Assembly: GCA_017651225.1 (NCBI GenBank)
Contig: JAGCDF010000031.1
Location: 1 to 64,000, forward strand
Origin: Bacteroidales bacterium
GTDB taxonomy: Bacteria; Bacteroidota; Bacteroidia; Bacteroidales; UBA932
Reading direction: 5' to 3'
Length of the DNA: 64,000 nt
The notes beneath the pieces were generated by a model, which saw only the letters and a program-made list of their open reading frames with translations, was not told where the DNA came from and did no database searches. Below are positions 37,470 to 46,074 of this stretch, in pieces (the first letter of the stretch is position 1; the number at the start of each line of letters is the position of its first letter). A program made the position numbers and the translations under genes.

Positions 37470-40103
37470 TTACTTGCGCGTGGCGGTCTCACGCAGGGCG
37501 TCCAGCGCTTCGCGCAGGCCCTCCGCGTTCTTGCCGCCTGCAGTGGCGAGGCCCGGCTGTCCGCCGCCGCCACCCTGGATGAACTTGGCGGCGTCGCGGA
37601 TGTCCTTGCCCGCGTTGCGGCCGGCGGCCACGAGGTCGTCGGAATACATCAGCACCAGCTGCGGCTTGCCCTCGAAGGCGAAAGCGCCGATCAGCGCGGT
37701 GTTTTTCAGTTCTTTCTGCAGGGCGAGCGCGGCGTTGCGGACCAGGGCGGGATCGAATTCCTGCCCGGCCTGGCCGGCCACGATGAGCTGAATGCCGTTC
37801 ACGTTCTCCGCCTTCTGCGAGAGCTGGCGGGCGAACTCGGCGGCCTTCTGCTTGCTGAACTCTTCCGCCTGCTTCTTGAAGGTGGCGTTGTCCTCGATGA
37901 GTTTCTGGATGGCGCCGGCGAGGTCCGGCACGTTGTTGAAGAAGCCGCGGGCCGTCTTGAGCAGGCCCTGTAGGCCCAGGACCATGTCTTCGGCCTGCTC
38001 GCCGGTCACAGCCTCGATGCGGCGGATGCCGGCCGCAATGGCCGACTCGCCGGTGATCTTGAAGAAGCCGATGTTGCCCGTGGCCGAGGTGTGACAGCCG
38101 CCGCAGAGCTCGACGCTGGGGCCGAAACGGACCACGCGGACGCGGTCGCCGTATTTCTCCCCGAAGAGGGCCATGGCGCCCATTCCCTTGGCTTCGTCCA
38201 TCGTGGCGTTGCGGTTCTCATCCAAGTGGAAGTTGCAGCGGATCAGCTCATTGACGCGCTTCTCCACCTGGGCGAGCTGCTCATCGGAGAGCTTCTCGAA
38301 GTGGGAGAAGTCGAAACGGAAGCCCTGGTCGCTCACGAAGGAACCCTTCTGCTCGACGTGGGTGCCGAGGATCTCGCGCAGGGCGCGGTGCATCAGGTGC
38401 GTGCAGCTGTGGTTGTTCGCGATGCGCTGGCGGCGCGCCGCGTCCACGTTGAGCAGGAAGGCACCGGTGCAGTTCTTCGGCAGGCGCTCTGCGATATGGA
38501 TGGTGAGATTGTTCTCCTTGACGGTATTCAGGATGCGGATCTGCTCGCCGTCGGCGCTCGTGATGGTGCCCGTGTCGCCGATCTCGCCGCCCATCTCGCC
38601 GTAGAATGGCGTGCGGTCGAAGACCAGCTGGAGCATCTCCTTGTTCTTCTGGACGACGGTACGCTGCTTCAGGAGCAGTACGCCGTCGATTTCGGTGGTG
38701 TCGTAGCCGACGAATTCGACGTCCTCACCCTCGTGATAGACGGTCCAGTCGCCGAAGGTGTTGGCGGTGGCGTTGCGGGCGCGGTCTTTCTGCTGCTGCA
38801 ACTCGGCCTGGAAGCCCGGCTGGTCCACGGTGTAGCCGTTTTCGGCGGCGATCAGCTCCGTCAGGTCGATCGGGAAGCCGTAGGTGTCGTAGAGTTTGAA
38901 GGCGTCGGCGCCGGCGATGACTTTGCTGTCCTTGCTGCGCTCCATGCACTCGTCCATCAGGCGGATGCCGCGGTCGAGGGTGCGCAGGAAGGCCATTTCT
39001 TCTTCGCGGATCACGCTTTCGATGAATTTCTGCTGTTTCGCGATCTCCGGATAGGCCTCACCCATGTCGTCCACGAGCTGCTGCACGAGCTGGCAGAGGA
39101 ACGGCTCGGACAGGCCGAGGAAGGTGTAGCCGTAGCGGACCGCGCGGCGCAGGATGCGGCGGATGACGTAGCCCGCCTTGACGTTGGACGGGAGCTGGCC
39201 GTCGGCGATGCTGAAACTGATGGCGCGGATGTGGTCCGCGATCACGCGCATCGCCACGTCGGTCTTGTCGCTCTCGCCGTATTTGTGGCCGGAGAGCTGG
39301 CCGATGCGGGCCAGCATGCCGGTGAAGACGTCAGAGTCGTAGTTGCTGTTCTTGCCCTGCAGCACGGCGCAGAGGCGCTCGAAGCCCATGCCCGTGTCGA
39401 TGTTGCGGGCGGGCAGCGGCTCCAGGTGGCCGTCGGCCATGCGCTGGTACTGCATGAACACGAGGTTCCAAATCTCGATCACGTGCGGGTCGGACTGGTT
39501 CACCAGGTCGCGGCCGGGGATGCCGGAAGCGGCTTTTTCTTCCGCGGTGCGGATGTCGATGTGGATTTCGGAGCAAGGGCCGCAGGGACCGGTCTCGCCC
39601 ATTTCCCAGAAGTTGTCGTGTTTGTTGCCCAGGAGGATGTGGTCCTCCGGCAGGTATTTGCGCCAGGCCTGCTGCGCTTCGGTGTCGAGGGCGGTGCCGT
39701 CTTCCGCGGCGCCTTCGAACACGGTGGCGTAGAGGAGGTTCTTGTCAATCTTGTAGACTTCGGTCAGCAGTTCCCAGGCCCAGTCGATGGCCTCGGACTT
39801 GAAGTAGTCGCCGAAGCTCCAGTTGCCGAGCATTTCGAACATGGTGTGGTGGTAGGTGTCGTGGCCCACTTCTTCCAGGTCGTTGTGCTTGCCGCTCACG
39901 CGGAGGCACTTCTGGGAGTCTGCAGCCCGGTTGTAGGGGGCCTTGGCGTTACCCAGGAAGATGTCCTTGAACTGGTTCATGCCCGCGTTGGTGAACATCA
40001 GGGTCGGGTCATTCTTGACCACCATCGGCGCGGACGGCACGACGGTATGGCCCTTCGATGCGAAGAAATCGAGGAATTTCTGTCGGATTTCCTTGGAGGT
40101 CAT
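37470..40103 (-). CDS. alaS: Alanyl-tRNA synthetase
   Basis: An 877-residue class II synthetase with all parts: catalytic domain (1 to about 240; [22 protein letters not shown]-like [10 protein letters not shown]), anticodon-independent recognition region, editing domain with HxxxH in NHSCTHLMH and CxxxH in CGGCHTS (about 565-680), and a DHHA1 C-terminal domain with [14 protein letters not shown]. It charges tRNA-Ala and clears Ser/Gly mischarging. It begins the transcript that continues into the LptF/G-Fmt gene; a TACTTTTG box lies upstream. Confidence 0.97.
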   Translation of the reverse strand: MTSKEIRQKFLDFFASKGHTVVPSAPMVVKNDPTLMFTNAGMNQFKDIFLGNAKAPYNRAADSQKCLRVSGKHNDLEEVGHDTYHHTMFEMLGNWSFGDYFKSEAIDWAWELLTEVYKIDKNLLYATVFEGAAEDGTALDTEAQQAWRKYLPEDHILLGNKHDNFWEMGETGPCGPCSEIHIDIRTAEEKAASGIPGRDLVNQSDPHVIEIWNLVFMQYQRMADGHLEPLPARNIDTGMGFERLCAVLQGKNSNYDSDVFTGMLARIGQLSGHKYGESDKTDVAMRVIADHIRAISFSIADGQLPSNVKAGYVIRRILRRAVRYGYTFLGLSEPFLCQLVQQLVDDMGEAYPEIAKQQKFIESVIREEEMAFLRTLDRGIRLMDECMERSKDSKVIAGADAFKLYDTYGFPIDLTELIAAENGYTVDQPGFQAELQQQKDRARNATANTFGDWTVYHEGEDVEFVGYDTTEIDGVLLLKQRTVVQKNKEMLQLVFDRTPFYGEMGGEIGDTGTITSADGEQIRILNTVKENNLTIHIAERLPKNCTGAFLLNVDAARRQRIANNHSCTHLMHRALREILGTHVEQKGSFVSDQGFRFDFSHFEKLSDEQLAQVEKRVNELIRCNFHLDENRNATMDEAKGMGAMALFGEKYGDRVRVVRFGPSVELCGGCHTSATGNIGFFKITGESAIAAGIRRIEAVTGEQAEDMVLGLQGLLKTARGFFNNVPDLAGAIQKLIEDNATFKKQAEEFSKQKAAEFARQLSQKAENVNGIQLIVAGQAGQEFDPALVRNAALALQKELKNTALIGAFAFEGKPQLVLMYSDDLVAAGRNAGKDIRDAAKFIQGGGGGQPGLATAGGKNAEGLREALDALRETATRK

Positions 40104-40142
40104 ATCTTGTTACGTTTTGTTTATTCGTTTCAAATCGAACTA

Positions 40143-40150
40143 CAAAAGTA
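40143..40150 (-). promoter_or_regulatory. -7 box for alaS
   Basis: The minus strand reads TACTTTTG, 39 bases before the ATG at 40103. Confidence 0.6.
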
Positions 40151-40268
40151 ACTATTTTCTACGAAAATACGAAACCGCCGGGCTTGCCTTTCCCCGCGGG
40201 CGGACGAAAATTATTTTTCGTGCAGTTGCTCGAAAAACCAATTTCCGCTCCGCCCTCCACGACGCCAA

Positions 40269-40436
40269 CGCACGGCAAGCCCGTCATTGATGTTCGGCTT
40301 CCGTTCTCTTTGCAGCAACCGTTCCCACGCACCCCCACGCACGGCCCCCGACGGCGCAGGCAAACGGCCACAGGCTCCCGCACACCCCACCCACCGGCTG
40401 CTGCTATGCATTACACCGCACGGCAAGCCCGTCATT
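40269..40436. repeat. Pair of 20-base direct repeats in the alaS-ferredoxin intergenic region
   Basis: An identical 20-mer, CGCACGGCAAGCCCGTCATT, occurs at 40269-40288 and 40417-40436. An inverted 10-base part of it lies at 40179-40188. The second copy runs straight into a REP-like palindrome. The whole stretch 40104-40609 shows no convincing gene: the short frames there are low-complexity and lack family likeness. Confidence 0.7.
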
Positions 40437-40460
40437 CACCGACTCAGATCGGCGAATCTC
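40431..40460 (+). repeat. REP-like palindrome, copy 3
   Basis: ATTCACCGA (40434-40442) and TCGGCGAAT (40449-40457) form a 9-bp stem with one mismatch and loop CTCAGA, flanked by GTC and CTC. The plan is the same as the tRNA terminator at 21030-21059, but no T-run follows. Confidence 0.7.
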
Positions 40461-40461
40461 C

Positions 40462-40595
40462 GACAGGTGTCCACAAAACCGGCCTCTGGTGCAATAAAAC
40501 TGGACACCTCCCCCGGGAATATCCGTTTTATGGCAGAATCCAGGGGGAGGTGTACAAAAATATCGCGTAGAATGGCGTTTTTCCGGACACCTGTC
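40462..40595. mobile_element. MITE-like element or IS remnant with nested inverted repeats
   Basis: Outer arms GACAGGTGTCC (40462-40472) and GGACACCTGTC (40585-40595) are perfect 11-bp inverted repeats. Inner arms ACACCTCCCCC (40503-40513) and GGGGGAGGTGT (40543-40553) are also perfect over 11 bp. The unit AGGTGTCC or its complement thus occurs four times in alternating direction (one copy with one change). The element has no gene of useful size. Whether it is a MITE, two IS ends left behind, or a structured RNA cannot be told here. Confidence 0.5.
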
Positions 40596-40609
40596 AGCCG
40601 TCAACCTTC

Positions 40610-40744
40610 CTAGAAGCGGTAGCCGATGCCGGCGTGGCCGAGGGTGGAGGCGGAGCTGAGGTTCAGCTCAATGAGGCCGTAGAAGTGCTTGCCGCCGGCT
40701 CGGAAGCCGATCGGCGTGACGTAAGGCGTCACGGCCGGCTCCAT
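40610..40744 (-). pseudogene. 44-codon remnant of an outer-membrane barrel protein, with its own promoter box
   Basis: The frame gives a 44-residue peptide that starts MEPAVTPYVTPIG and ends LGHAGIGYRF. The last part has the look of the closing strands of an outer-membrane barrel with a terminal Phe. There is no signal peptide and too little length for a barrel, so it is probably the tail of a deleted gene. A minus-strand TACCTTTG box at 40763-40770 lies 18 bases before its ATG, so it may still be transcribed. Confidence 0.5.
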
Positions 40745-40762
40745 CTCGATTCTGTTTTCGGC

Positions 40763-40800
40763 CAAAGGTACTGAATTTCTGCAGAATTCTGCTATCTTTG
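40763..40800. promoter_or_regulatory. Divergent -7 boxes: barrel remnant (minus) and ferredoxin gene (plus)
   Basis: TACCTTTG on minus (40763-40770) and TATCTTTG on plus (40793-40800), 22 bases apart. The plus box lies 26 bases before the ATG at 40827. Between them is the palindromic stretch GAATTTCTGCAGAATTC. Confidence 0.55.
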
Positions 40801-40826
40801 CAAAACACACCGTTTTTATCCACATT

Positions 40827-42320
40827 ATGTTACGCAAAATCCGCATTGCCCTGGCAGCGTTCTTCTTCGTGGGGATCACGCTGCTGTTCGTGGGCATCGG
40901 CCACGACTGGTGGGGCTGGATGGCCAAGCTCCAGTTCCTGCCCTCGGCGCTCGCGCTGAACCTGGTCGTGGTCGGTATCATCCTGCTGGCCGTTTTCCTT
41001 TTCGGGCGCGTCTACTGCTCCACCATCTGCCCGCTGGGCGTCTTCCAGGACATCATCATCTGGATCCGCCGCACCATCGGCAAATGGCAGCGCAACCGCG
41101 GCGTCCGCAAGCTCCAGCAGATGAAGGAGCGCGGGGAGAAGCCCGGCCCCGAGGCGAAGAACCTCATCAAGCACTTCGAACACAAGTACCACCCGGAGCG
41201 CCGCTGGGTACGCTACAACGTCCTCGCGCTGTCGCTGGTGTCGCTTTTCGTAAGCGGCCAGATGCTCATCGCGCTGATCGCGCCGTACAGCGCCTACGGG
41301 CGCGTGGTGCGCAGTATCGTCGGGCTCGCGAACGGGTCCATTACCCTGCCGCTGCTGATCACGGGCCTGGTCACGCTGGTCGTCATCGGCTGCTGCGCCT
41401 GGCTCTGGGGCCGCGAGTACTGCAACACCATCTGCCCGGTGGGTACAACCCTGGGGCTGGTGAGCCGCTTCGCCCTCTTCCGCCCGACCATCGACACGAC
41501 CAAGTGCACCCAGTGCGGACGTTGCGAGCGGGGATGCAAGTCCTCCTGCATCGATTATAAGAAAGGCAAAATCGACTACTCCCGCTGCGTGGGCTGCTTC
41601 GACTGCATGGAGCGCTGCAAGGAGAAGGGATTGAAATACCGCTTCGTCGGGTTCGGAGGTTCGCCGGTCAAGCCGGCGAATGACGACCAGGCCCCGAAGG
41701 CCGACACCGGCCGTCGGGCCTTCCTGGCCACGACGGCGCTCGTGGGCACGGCGCTCGCCGCCCAGGCGCAGCACGCGCAGGGCGGCCTCGCGGACGTGAC
41801 GCCCAAGCAGGCGCCCCAGCGCGGCACGCGCCTCGTCCCGCCGGGCGCCGAGAGCGTGAAATCATTCTACGACCACTGCACGGCCTGCCAGCTCTGCGTG
41901 AGCGCGTGCCCCAACGGGGTGCTGCGGCCGTCCACGGATTTCGAACATTTCCTGCAGCCGCAGATGGGCTATGAGAACGGCTACTGCCGCCCGGAGTGCC
42001 ACGCCTGCAGCGACGTCTGCCCGGCGGGCGCCATCCGCCCCCTGAAGCCGGGACAGAAGCAGACCATCGCCATCGGTCTGGCGCACGTCAACCTCGAGCT
42101 CTGCTTCGCCGCCAACGGCACGGCGAGCTGCGGCAACTGCGCCCACCACTGCCCGTCCGGCGCCATCCGGATGGTCGATTTCGAGGGTTCGTCGTTCAAG
42201 ATTCCGACCGTGTCCGAAGCCCAGTGCATCGGCTGCGGCGCCTGCGAATTCCTGTGCCCGTCCCGCCCGATCAGCGCCATCACCGTGCGCGGCAATTCTA
42301 CTCACCACACCAACGCATAG
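40827..42320 (+). CDS. Membrane 4Fe-4S ferredoxin fusion (NapH-like plus Tat-type NapG-like parts)
   Basis: A 497-residue protein. The first part (about 1-275) is NapH-like: membrane segments near 8-27, 42-62, 128-150 and 170-192, cytoplasmic CP motifs (YCSTICPLG, YCNTICPVG) and 4Fe-4S motifs (CTQCGRCERGC, CVGCFDCMERC). A linker (about 276-292) contains the in-frame REP palindrome. Then TGRRAFLATTALVG followed by Ala-rich residues looks like a twin-arginine signal, and a second ferredoxin part has CTACQLCVSACP, CHACSDVCP, CGNCAHHCP and CIGCGACEFLCP. This appears to be NapH and NapG-type proteins joined. It lies 4 bases before the aldo/keto reductase gene and probably passes electrons to it or to the quinone pool. 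Confidence 0.85.
   Translation: MLRKIRIALAAFFFVGITLLFVGIGHDWWGWMAKLQFLPSALALNLVVVGIILLAVFLFGRVYCSTICPLGVFQDIIIWIRRTIGKWQRNRGVRKLQQMKERGEKPGPEAKNLIKHFEHKYHPERRWVRYNVLALSLVSLFVSGQMLIALIAPYSAYGRVVRSIVGLANGSITLPLLITGLVTLVVIGCCAWLWGREYCNTICPVGTTLGLVSRFALFRPTIDTTKCTQCGRCERGCKSSCIDYKKGKIDYSRCVGCFDCMERCKEKGLKYRFVGFGGSPVKPANDDQAPKADTGRRAFLATTALVGTALAAQAQHAQGGLADVTPKQAPQRGTRLVPPGAESVKSFYDHCTACQLCVSACPNGVLRPSTDFEHFLQPQMGYENGYCRPECHACSDVCPAGAIRPLKPGQKQTIAIGLAHVNLELCFAANGTASCGNCAHHCPSGAIRMVDFEGSSFKIPTVSEAQCIGCGACEFLCPSRPISAITVRGNSTHHTNA
41660..41685 (-). repeat. REP-like palindrome inside the ferredoxin gene, copy 4
   Basis: TTCGCCGG (41660-41667) and CCGGCGAA (41673-41680) form a perfect 8-bp stem with loop TCAAG, followed by TGACG. 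On the minus strand it reads CGTCATTCGCCGGCTTGACC and onward, a classic REP form. In frame it encodes GSPVKPANDD in the linker between the two halves of the protein. Confidence 0.75.
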
Positions 42321-42324
42321 CCCT

Positions 42325-43653
42325 ATGGACAGAAGAGAATTCCTGAAATCTGCAGGCCTGGGCGCCGCTGCGATCGGCGTGGCCGCCTGCGCACCCGGTG
42401 CCACCAAGAAGGCCGGTACCGGCAATAATAAAGACCTCCACGGAGAGATGCTCCGCAACTACGAAGGCATCGGCACCCTCGGCTACGGCTGTATGCGCTG
42501 GCCGATGGTCAAGGGCGAGGACGGTCAGAACCACATCAACCAGGAGGAAGTCAACCGCCTGGTGGACTTCGCCATCGAGCACGGAGTCAACTACTTCGAC
42601 ACCTCCCCGGTGTACCTGGGCGGCGACAGCGAACGGGCCACGGCCGAGGCGCTGAACCGCTACCCGCGCGACAAGTGGCTCCTCGCCACCAAACTCTCCA
42701 TGTTCGGCCCGTCCTCCTTCGAGGACTGCGTGAAGATGTACCGGCGCTCGCTGGAGATCTTCAAGACCGACCACATCGACTACTACCTGCTGCACTCCAT
42801 CAGCAACGGCGAAGACTTCAAGAACCGCTTCGAGAACAGCGGCATCGTGGACTTCCTGGTGAAAGAGCGCGAAGCGGGCCGCATCCGCCACTTCGGCTTC
42901 TCCTTCCACGGCCACAAAGAAGGCTTTGACTACATGATGGCCATGCACGAGAAGTACCACTGGGACTTCGTGCAGATCCAGATGAACTATATGGACTGGG
43001 AGCACCCCAGCGGCAACAACACCCGCGCCGACTACCTCTACGCGGAGCTCGACAAACGGGAGATCCCCATCGTCATCATGGAGCCGCTGCGCGGCGGCGC
43101 CCTGGCGGAGATTCCCGCGCAGCTGAGCGACCAGCTCAAAGCGCGGGAGCCCGAGCGCTCCATCGCCTCCTGGGCTTTCCGCTACGTGGGAAGCTTCCCG
43201 CGCGTGATGTGCGCCCTGTCGGGAATGACCTATATGGAGCACCTGCAGGACAACCTGGAGACCTTCCTGGACTTCAAGCCGCTGGACGAAGAGGAGAAAA
43301 CCTTCCTGCGGAGCGTGGCCGATCAGATGGTCAAGTACCCGCTGGTGCCCTGCACGGCCTGCCAGTACTGTATGCCCTGCCCCTACGGCATCAACATCCC
43401 GGGCATTTTCAAGTTCTACAACGACAACGTCACCGCCGGCACCTACGTGGTCAGCCAGGAGCAGAAGGATTACGCCAAGGCGCGCCGCAAGTACCTGCTG
43501 GCCTACAACGAGGCCATCCCGACGGTCCGACAGGCCGACCACTGCATCGCCTGCGGCCATTGCGCGCCGCTCTGCCCGCAGAACATCCGCATCCCGCAGC
43601 AACTGCGGCGCATCGACGCGTACATCGAAAGTCTGAAGCAGGAGACGCTATAA
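42325..43653 (+). CDS. Tat-exported lipoprotein aldo/keto reductase with C-terminal ferredoxin domain
   Basis: A 442-residue protein. MDRREFLKSAGLGAAAIGV is a twin-arginine signal ending in VAAC, so it is probably exported folded and lipid-anchored. The aldo/keto reductase barrel (about 45-330) has NYFDTSPVY, LATKLSM and YLLHSI, which carry the expected Asp, Tyr, Lys and His. The C-terminal part has two 4Fe-4S motifs, CTACQYCMPCP and CIACGHCAPLCP. Its substrate is unknown. It is cotranscribed with the membrane ferredoxin gene, and its 3' end overlaps trmB on the other strand by 6 bases. Confidence 0.92.
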   Translation: MDRREFLKSAGLGAAAIGVAACAPGATKKAGTGNNKDLHGEMLRNYEGIGTLGYGCMRWPMVKGEDGQNHINQEEVNRLVDFAIEHGVNYFDTSPVYLGGDSERATAEALNRYPRDKWLLATKLSMFGPSSFEDCVKMYRRSLEIFKTDHIDYYLLHSISNGEDFKNRFENSGIVDFLVKEREAGRIRHFGFSFHGHKEGFDYMMAMHEKYHWDFVQIQMNYMDWEHPSGNNTRADYLYAELDKREIPIVIMEPLRGGALAEIPAQLSDQLKAREPERSIASWAFRYVGSFPRVMCALSGMTYMEHLQDNLETFLDFKPLDEEEKTFLRSVADQMVKYPLVPCTACQYCMPCPYGINIPGIFKFYNDNVTAGTYVVSQEQKDYAKARRKYLLAYNEAIPTVRQADHCIACGHCAPLCPQNIRIPQQLRRIDAYIESLKQETL

Positions 43654-44466
43654 TTCGCCGTGCAGCTTCTGCCGGCGGGTCTCGGCGGAGTCGTGGCCGA
43701 AGAGCAGGCGCGGGCCCTCGGCGGCCCGCCAGGCCTTGCTGTCAAACTCCTCCGGGTCGCGGGGGCTCACGAACGGGCCCTCGTGGTCGATGACGAACGA
43801 CAGGTACGTGATCGGATAGCCCTGCTCCAGGAACAGCTGCTCGTAGAACGTCTGGACCTCCCGGACGACGGGCTGCACCTCAACCTGCTGATTGTACAAA
43901 TCCTGCGTGCAGGATAATACCCGCAGCTTGTTGACGGCGCAGACGGCGCGGGCGTACTCGTGCAGGAAGCGCGAGTCGGTCTTGAGGTGGACGATGCCGC
44001 CGGGCTTCAGGAAGGAGCGGTAGCGCTCCAGGAAAAGCGGCGAGCAGAGGCGCGAATTCTCGCTGCGGTACTGCGGATCGGAGAAGGTCAGCCAGACCTC
44101 GGAGACCTCACCGGGCGCGAAAAAAGCGGTGATGAACTCGACGCGCGTGCGCAGGAAGGCCACGTTCGGCAGCGCGTGCTCGGTGGCGTACTTCGCCCCC
44201 TTCCACAGGCGCGCGCCCTTGATGTCCACGCCGATGTAGTTCCGCGACGGATCGCGCTCCGCCAGTGCGATCGTGTACTCCCCCTTGCCGCAACCCAGCT
44301 CCAGAACAATGGGATTGGCATTGCCGAAGCGCTCGTGCCAGCGGCCTTTGACCGCGTGGTCGCGTAGGTGGAAATAGCCGTCGGCGAGGAGCTCCTGCGC
44401 GGAAGGCTGCAGGAGGCAGGAGAAGGTCTCGTTCTCCGCGAATTTGCGTAATTTATCGTGTCCCAT
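43648..44466 (-). CDS. trmB: tRNA (guanine-N7-)-methyltransferase
   Basis: A 272-residue SAM-dependent enzyme that methylates G46 of tRNA. The SAM site is VLELGCGKGEYTIALA near residue 55; IGVDIKGARLWKGA and VWLTFSDPQYRSEN follow, the latter matching the family's FPDPW-type segment with changes. The ATG at 44466 (MGHDKLRKFAENE) gives the usual N-terminus and overlaps the gldH end by 14 bases. Last gene of the operon that starts further upstream. Confidence 0.93.
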   Translation of the reverse strand: MGHDKLRKFAENETFSCLLQPSAQELLADGYFHLRDHAVKGRWHERFGNANPIVLELGCGKGEYTIALAERDPSRNYIGVDIKGARLWKGAKYATEHALPNVAFLRTRVEFITAFFAPGEVSEVWLTFSDPQYRSENSRLCSPLFLERYRSFLKPGGIVHLKTDSRFLHEYARAVCAVNKLRVLSCTQDLYNQQVEVQPVVREVQTFYEQLFLEQGYPITYLSFVIDHEGPFVSPRDPEEFDSKAWRAAEGPRLLFGHDSAETRRQKLHGEL

Positions 44467-44881
44467 CCCGTTTCTTGCAAATGACACCCAGCCCCAGGAA
44501 ATCCTCGTCCACGCCCACCGGGCGCACGCTCAGCTGCCACTCCCCCGCCTGCGCGGGGACGACGCCGCTGCGGTACAGCTCCTTCGAGCCGCGGGGCTCC
44601 ACCCGGCGCATGTACACCGTCTCGGAGAAGGCATCGCCCGACGGTGCGAGCCACTGCACGTTCATCCGGACACTCTCCAGCGGGCGCTCCGCCGTGCGGC
44701 TGTAGAACCAGACGTCGTAGGTCGCGGTGGTGTCCGCCAGGTCCAGTTTATAGACATAGACGCCCGACCGGGCCTCATCCCGCCGGACGAACTCCTCCAC
44801 GGAATCCGCCTCGGCACAGGAAGCCAGCGCCAGCGAGCACACCAGCGCCGTCAGCAGCCAACTCCAGGCCCGCCGGGTCAT
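44453..44881 (-). CDS. gldH: GldH-type lipoprotein
   Basis: A 142-residue lipoprotein with signal LLTALVCSLALASC (lipid Cys at residue 22). The body (VYVYKLDLADTTATYDVWFY, YMRRVEPRGSKELY, EWQLSVRPVG) resembles GldH, first found as a gliding-motility lipoprotein but present in many non-gliding Bacteroidota. Its place right after ricT and holB is the usual one. Slightly shorter than most GldH proteins. Confidence 0.8.
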   Translation of the reverse strand: MTRRAWSWLLTALVCSLALASCAEADSVEEFVRRDEARSGVYVYKLDLADTTATYDVWFYSRTAERPLESVRMNVQWLAPSGDAFSETVYMRRVEPRGSKELYRSGVVPAQAGEWQLSVRPVGVDEDFLGLGVICKKRDGTR

Positions 44882-44883
44882 GT

Positions 44884-46074
44884 TTATTCGGAAGCTTTCG
44901 GCCCCTTCTGGCCGCCGTCCTTGCCACCCCGGTTCCGGCCGCCCCGGCCGCGGTTCTTACCGCCGCGGGAGCGCTTGCGCTTGGGCGCGTCGAAACGCGA
45001 AATGCTGTCGTCTCCGACCGCCGTCACGAACTCCGGCACATACGGCTCGGGCTCCGTGCGCAGCGACTCCGGCTTCTCGCCGTTGCGGTTCATCTCCAGG
45101 ATGTCCCGCACTTCGGCGGCATCCAGCGGATAGAGGGCCGCGTCGGAAGACTTGTCGTACGAGAAATACATCACCTCGCGCAGGATGTCCGTCTTGCGCA
45201 GCCAGGCGAGGCCGTCCTCGAACTCCAGCGGCCCGCTCACCTTCGGGATGCGGGACTGGGCGTCCAGGTAGGTGGCCACCTCGTAGTTGAGGCAGCACTT
45301 GAGCTTGCCGCACTGGCCCGCCAGTTTCTGCGGGTTGAGCGACAGATCCTGGCAGCGCGCGGCCGCCGTGGAAATGCTCTGGAACGAAGAAATATAATTC
45401 GCGCAGCACAGCTCGCGGCCGCAGATGCCCAGGCCTCCGATGAGGCCGGCCTCCTGCCGCGCGCCGATCTGCTTCATCTCGATGCGGATGCGGAACTCCT
45501 CCGCGAACACCTTGATCAACTGGCGGAAATCCACGCGCCCGTCGGCGATGTAGTAGAAGATGGCCTTGGAGCCGTCTCCCTGGAACTCGACGTCGCCGAT
45601 TTTCATCTCCAGGCCCATCTCGGCGGCGATGCGCCGGGCCTTGATCATCGTGTCCTGCTCGCGGGCGATGGCCTCCTGCCACTTCTCGATGTCGCTCTGG
45701 CGCGCCTTGCGGTAGATCCGCTTGAACTGCGTCGTCTCGGGGTCGACGCCCCGGCTGCGCATCTGGCGGCCGACGATCGGGCCCTCCAGGGTCACGATGC
45801 CGAGGTCCTGGCCGGTCGTGGCCTCCACGACCACCAGGTCGCCCATGCGGACGTTCTGCTGGGAGTCATTGATATAGAACCCCTTGCGGGTGTTCTTGAA
45901 GCGAACCTCAAACAGGCCCCGGCAGGTGCCGTCGGAAGCCTCTTTCAGCCAGTTGTAGTCCCCGAGCTTGCAGCAGCCGGCCCGGTAGGTACAGCGGGTC
46001 TCGCCCGAGTCCGGTTCGTGCGTCACCACGCAGCCGCGGAAACAATCGTATTGAATGGATTCGTTGGTCGTCAT
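44884..46074 (-). CDS. ricT: PSP1-domain protein RicT (YaaT-like) with RGG-rich tail
   Basis: A 396-residue protein. The PSP1 domain occupies about residues 60-300 with Cys ligands visible in FRGCVV, YRAGCCKLGDYNW, GLGICGRELCCANY and GQCGKLKCCLNYE. In Bacillus the homologue belongs to a Ric complex that holds iron-sulfur clusters and affects RNA processing. The last 35 residues (KRKRSRGGKNRGRGGRNRGG and onward) are an RG/RGG-rich tail likely to bind RNA. The start at 46074 overlaps the holB stop as ATGA. Confidence 0.9.
   Translation of the reverse strand: MTTNESIQYDCFRGCVVTHEPDSGETRCTYRAGCCKLGDYNWLKEASDGTCRGLFEVRFKNTRKGFYINDSQQNVRMGDLVVVEATTGQDLGIVTLEGPIVGRQMRSRGVDPETTQFKRIYRKARQSDIEKWQEAIAREQDTMIKARRIAAEMGLEMKIGDVEFQGDGSKAIFYYIADGRVDFRQLIKVFAEEFRIRIEMKQIGARQEAGLIGGLGICGRELCCANYISSFQSISTAAARCQDLSLNPQKLAGQCGKLKCCLNYEVATYLDAQSRIPKVSGPLEFEDGLAWLRKTDILREVMYFSYDKSSDAALYPLDAAEVRDILEMNRNGEKPESLRTEPEPYVPEFVTAVGDDSISRFDAPKRKRSRGGKNRGRGGRNRGGKDGGQKGPKASE

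Noticed and set aside
40159..40613. Several 60-170-codon frames on both strands between alaS and the barrel remnant
   Set aside because: They run over direct repeats, a REP palindrome and nested inverted repeats, have no promoter or family likeness and conflict with each other.
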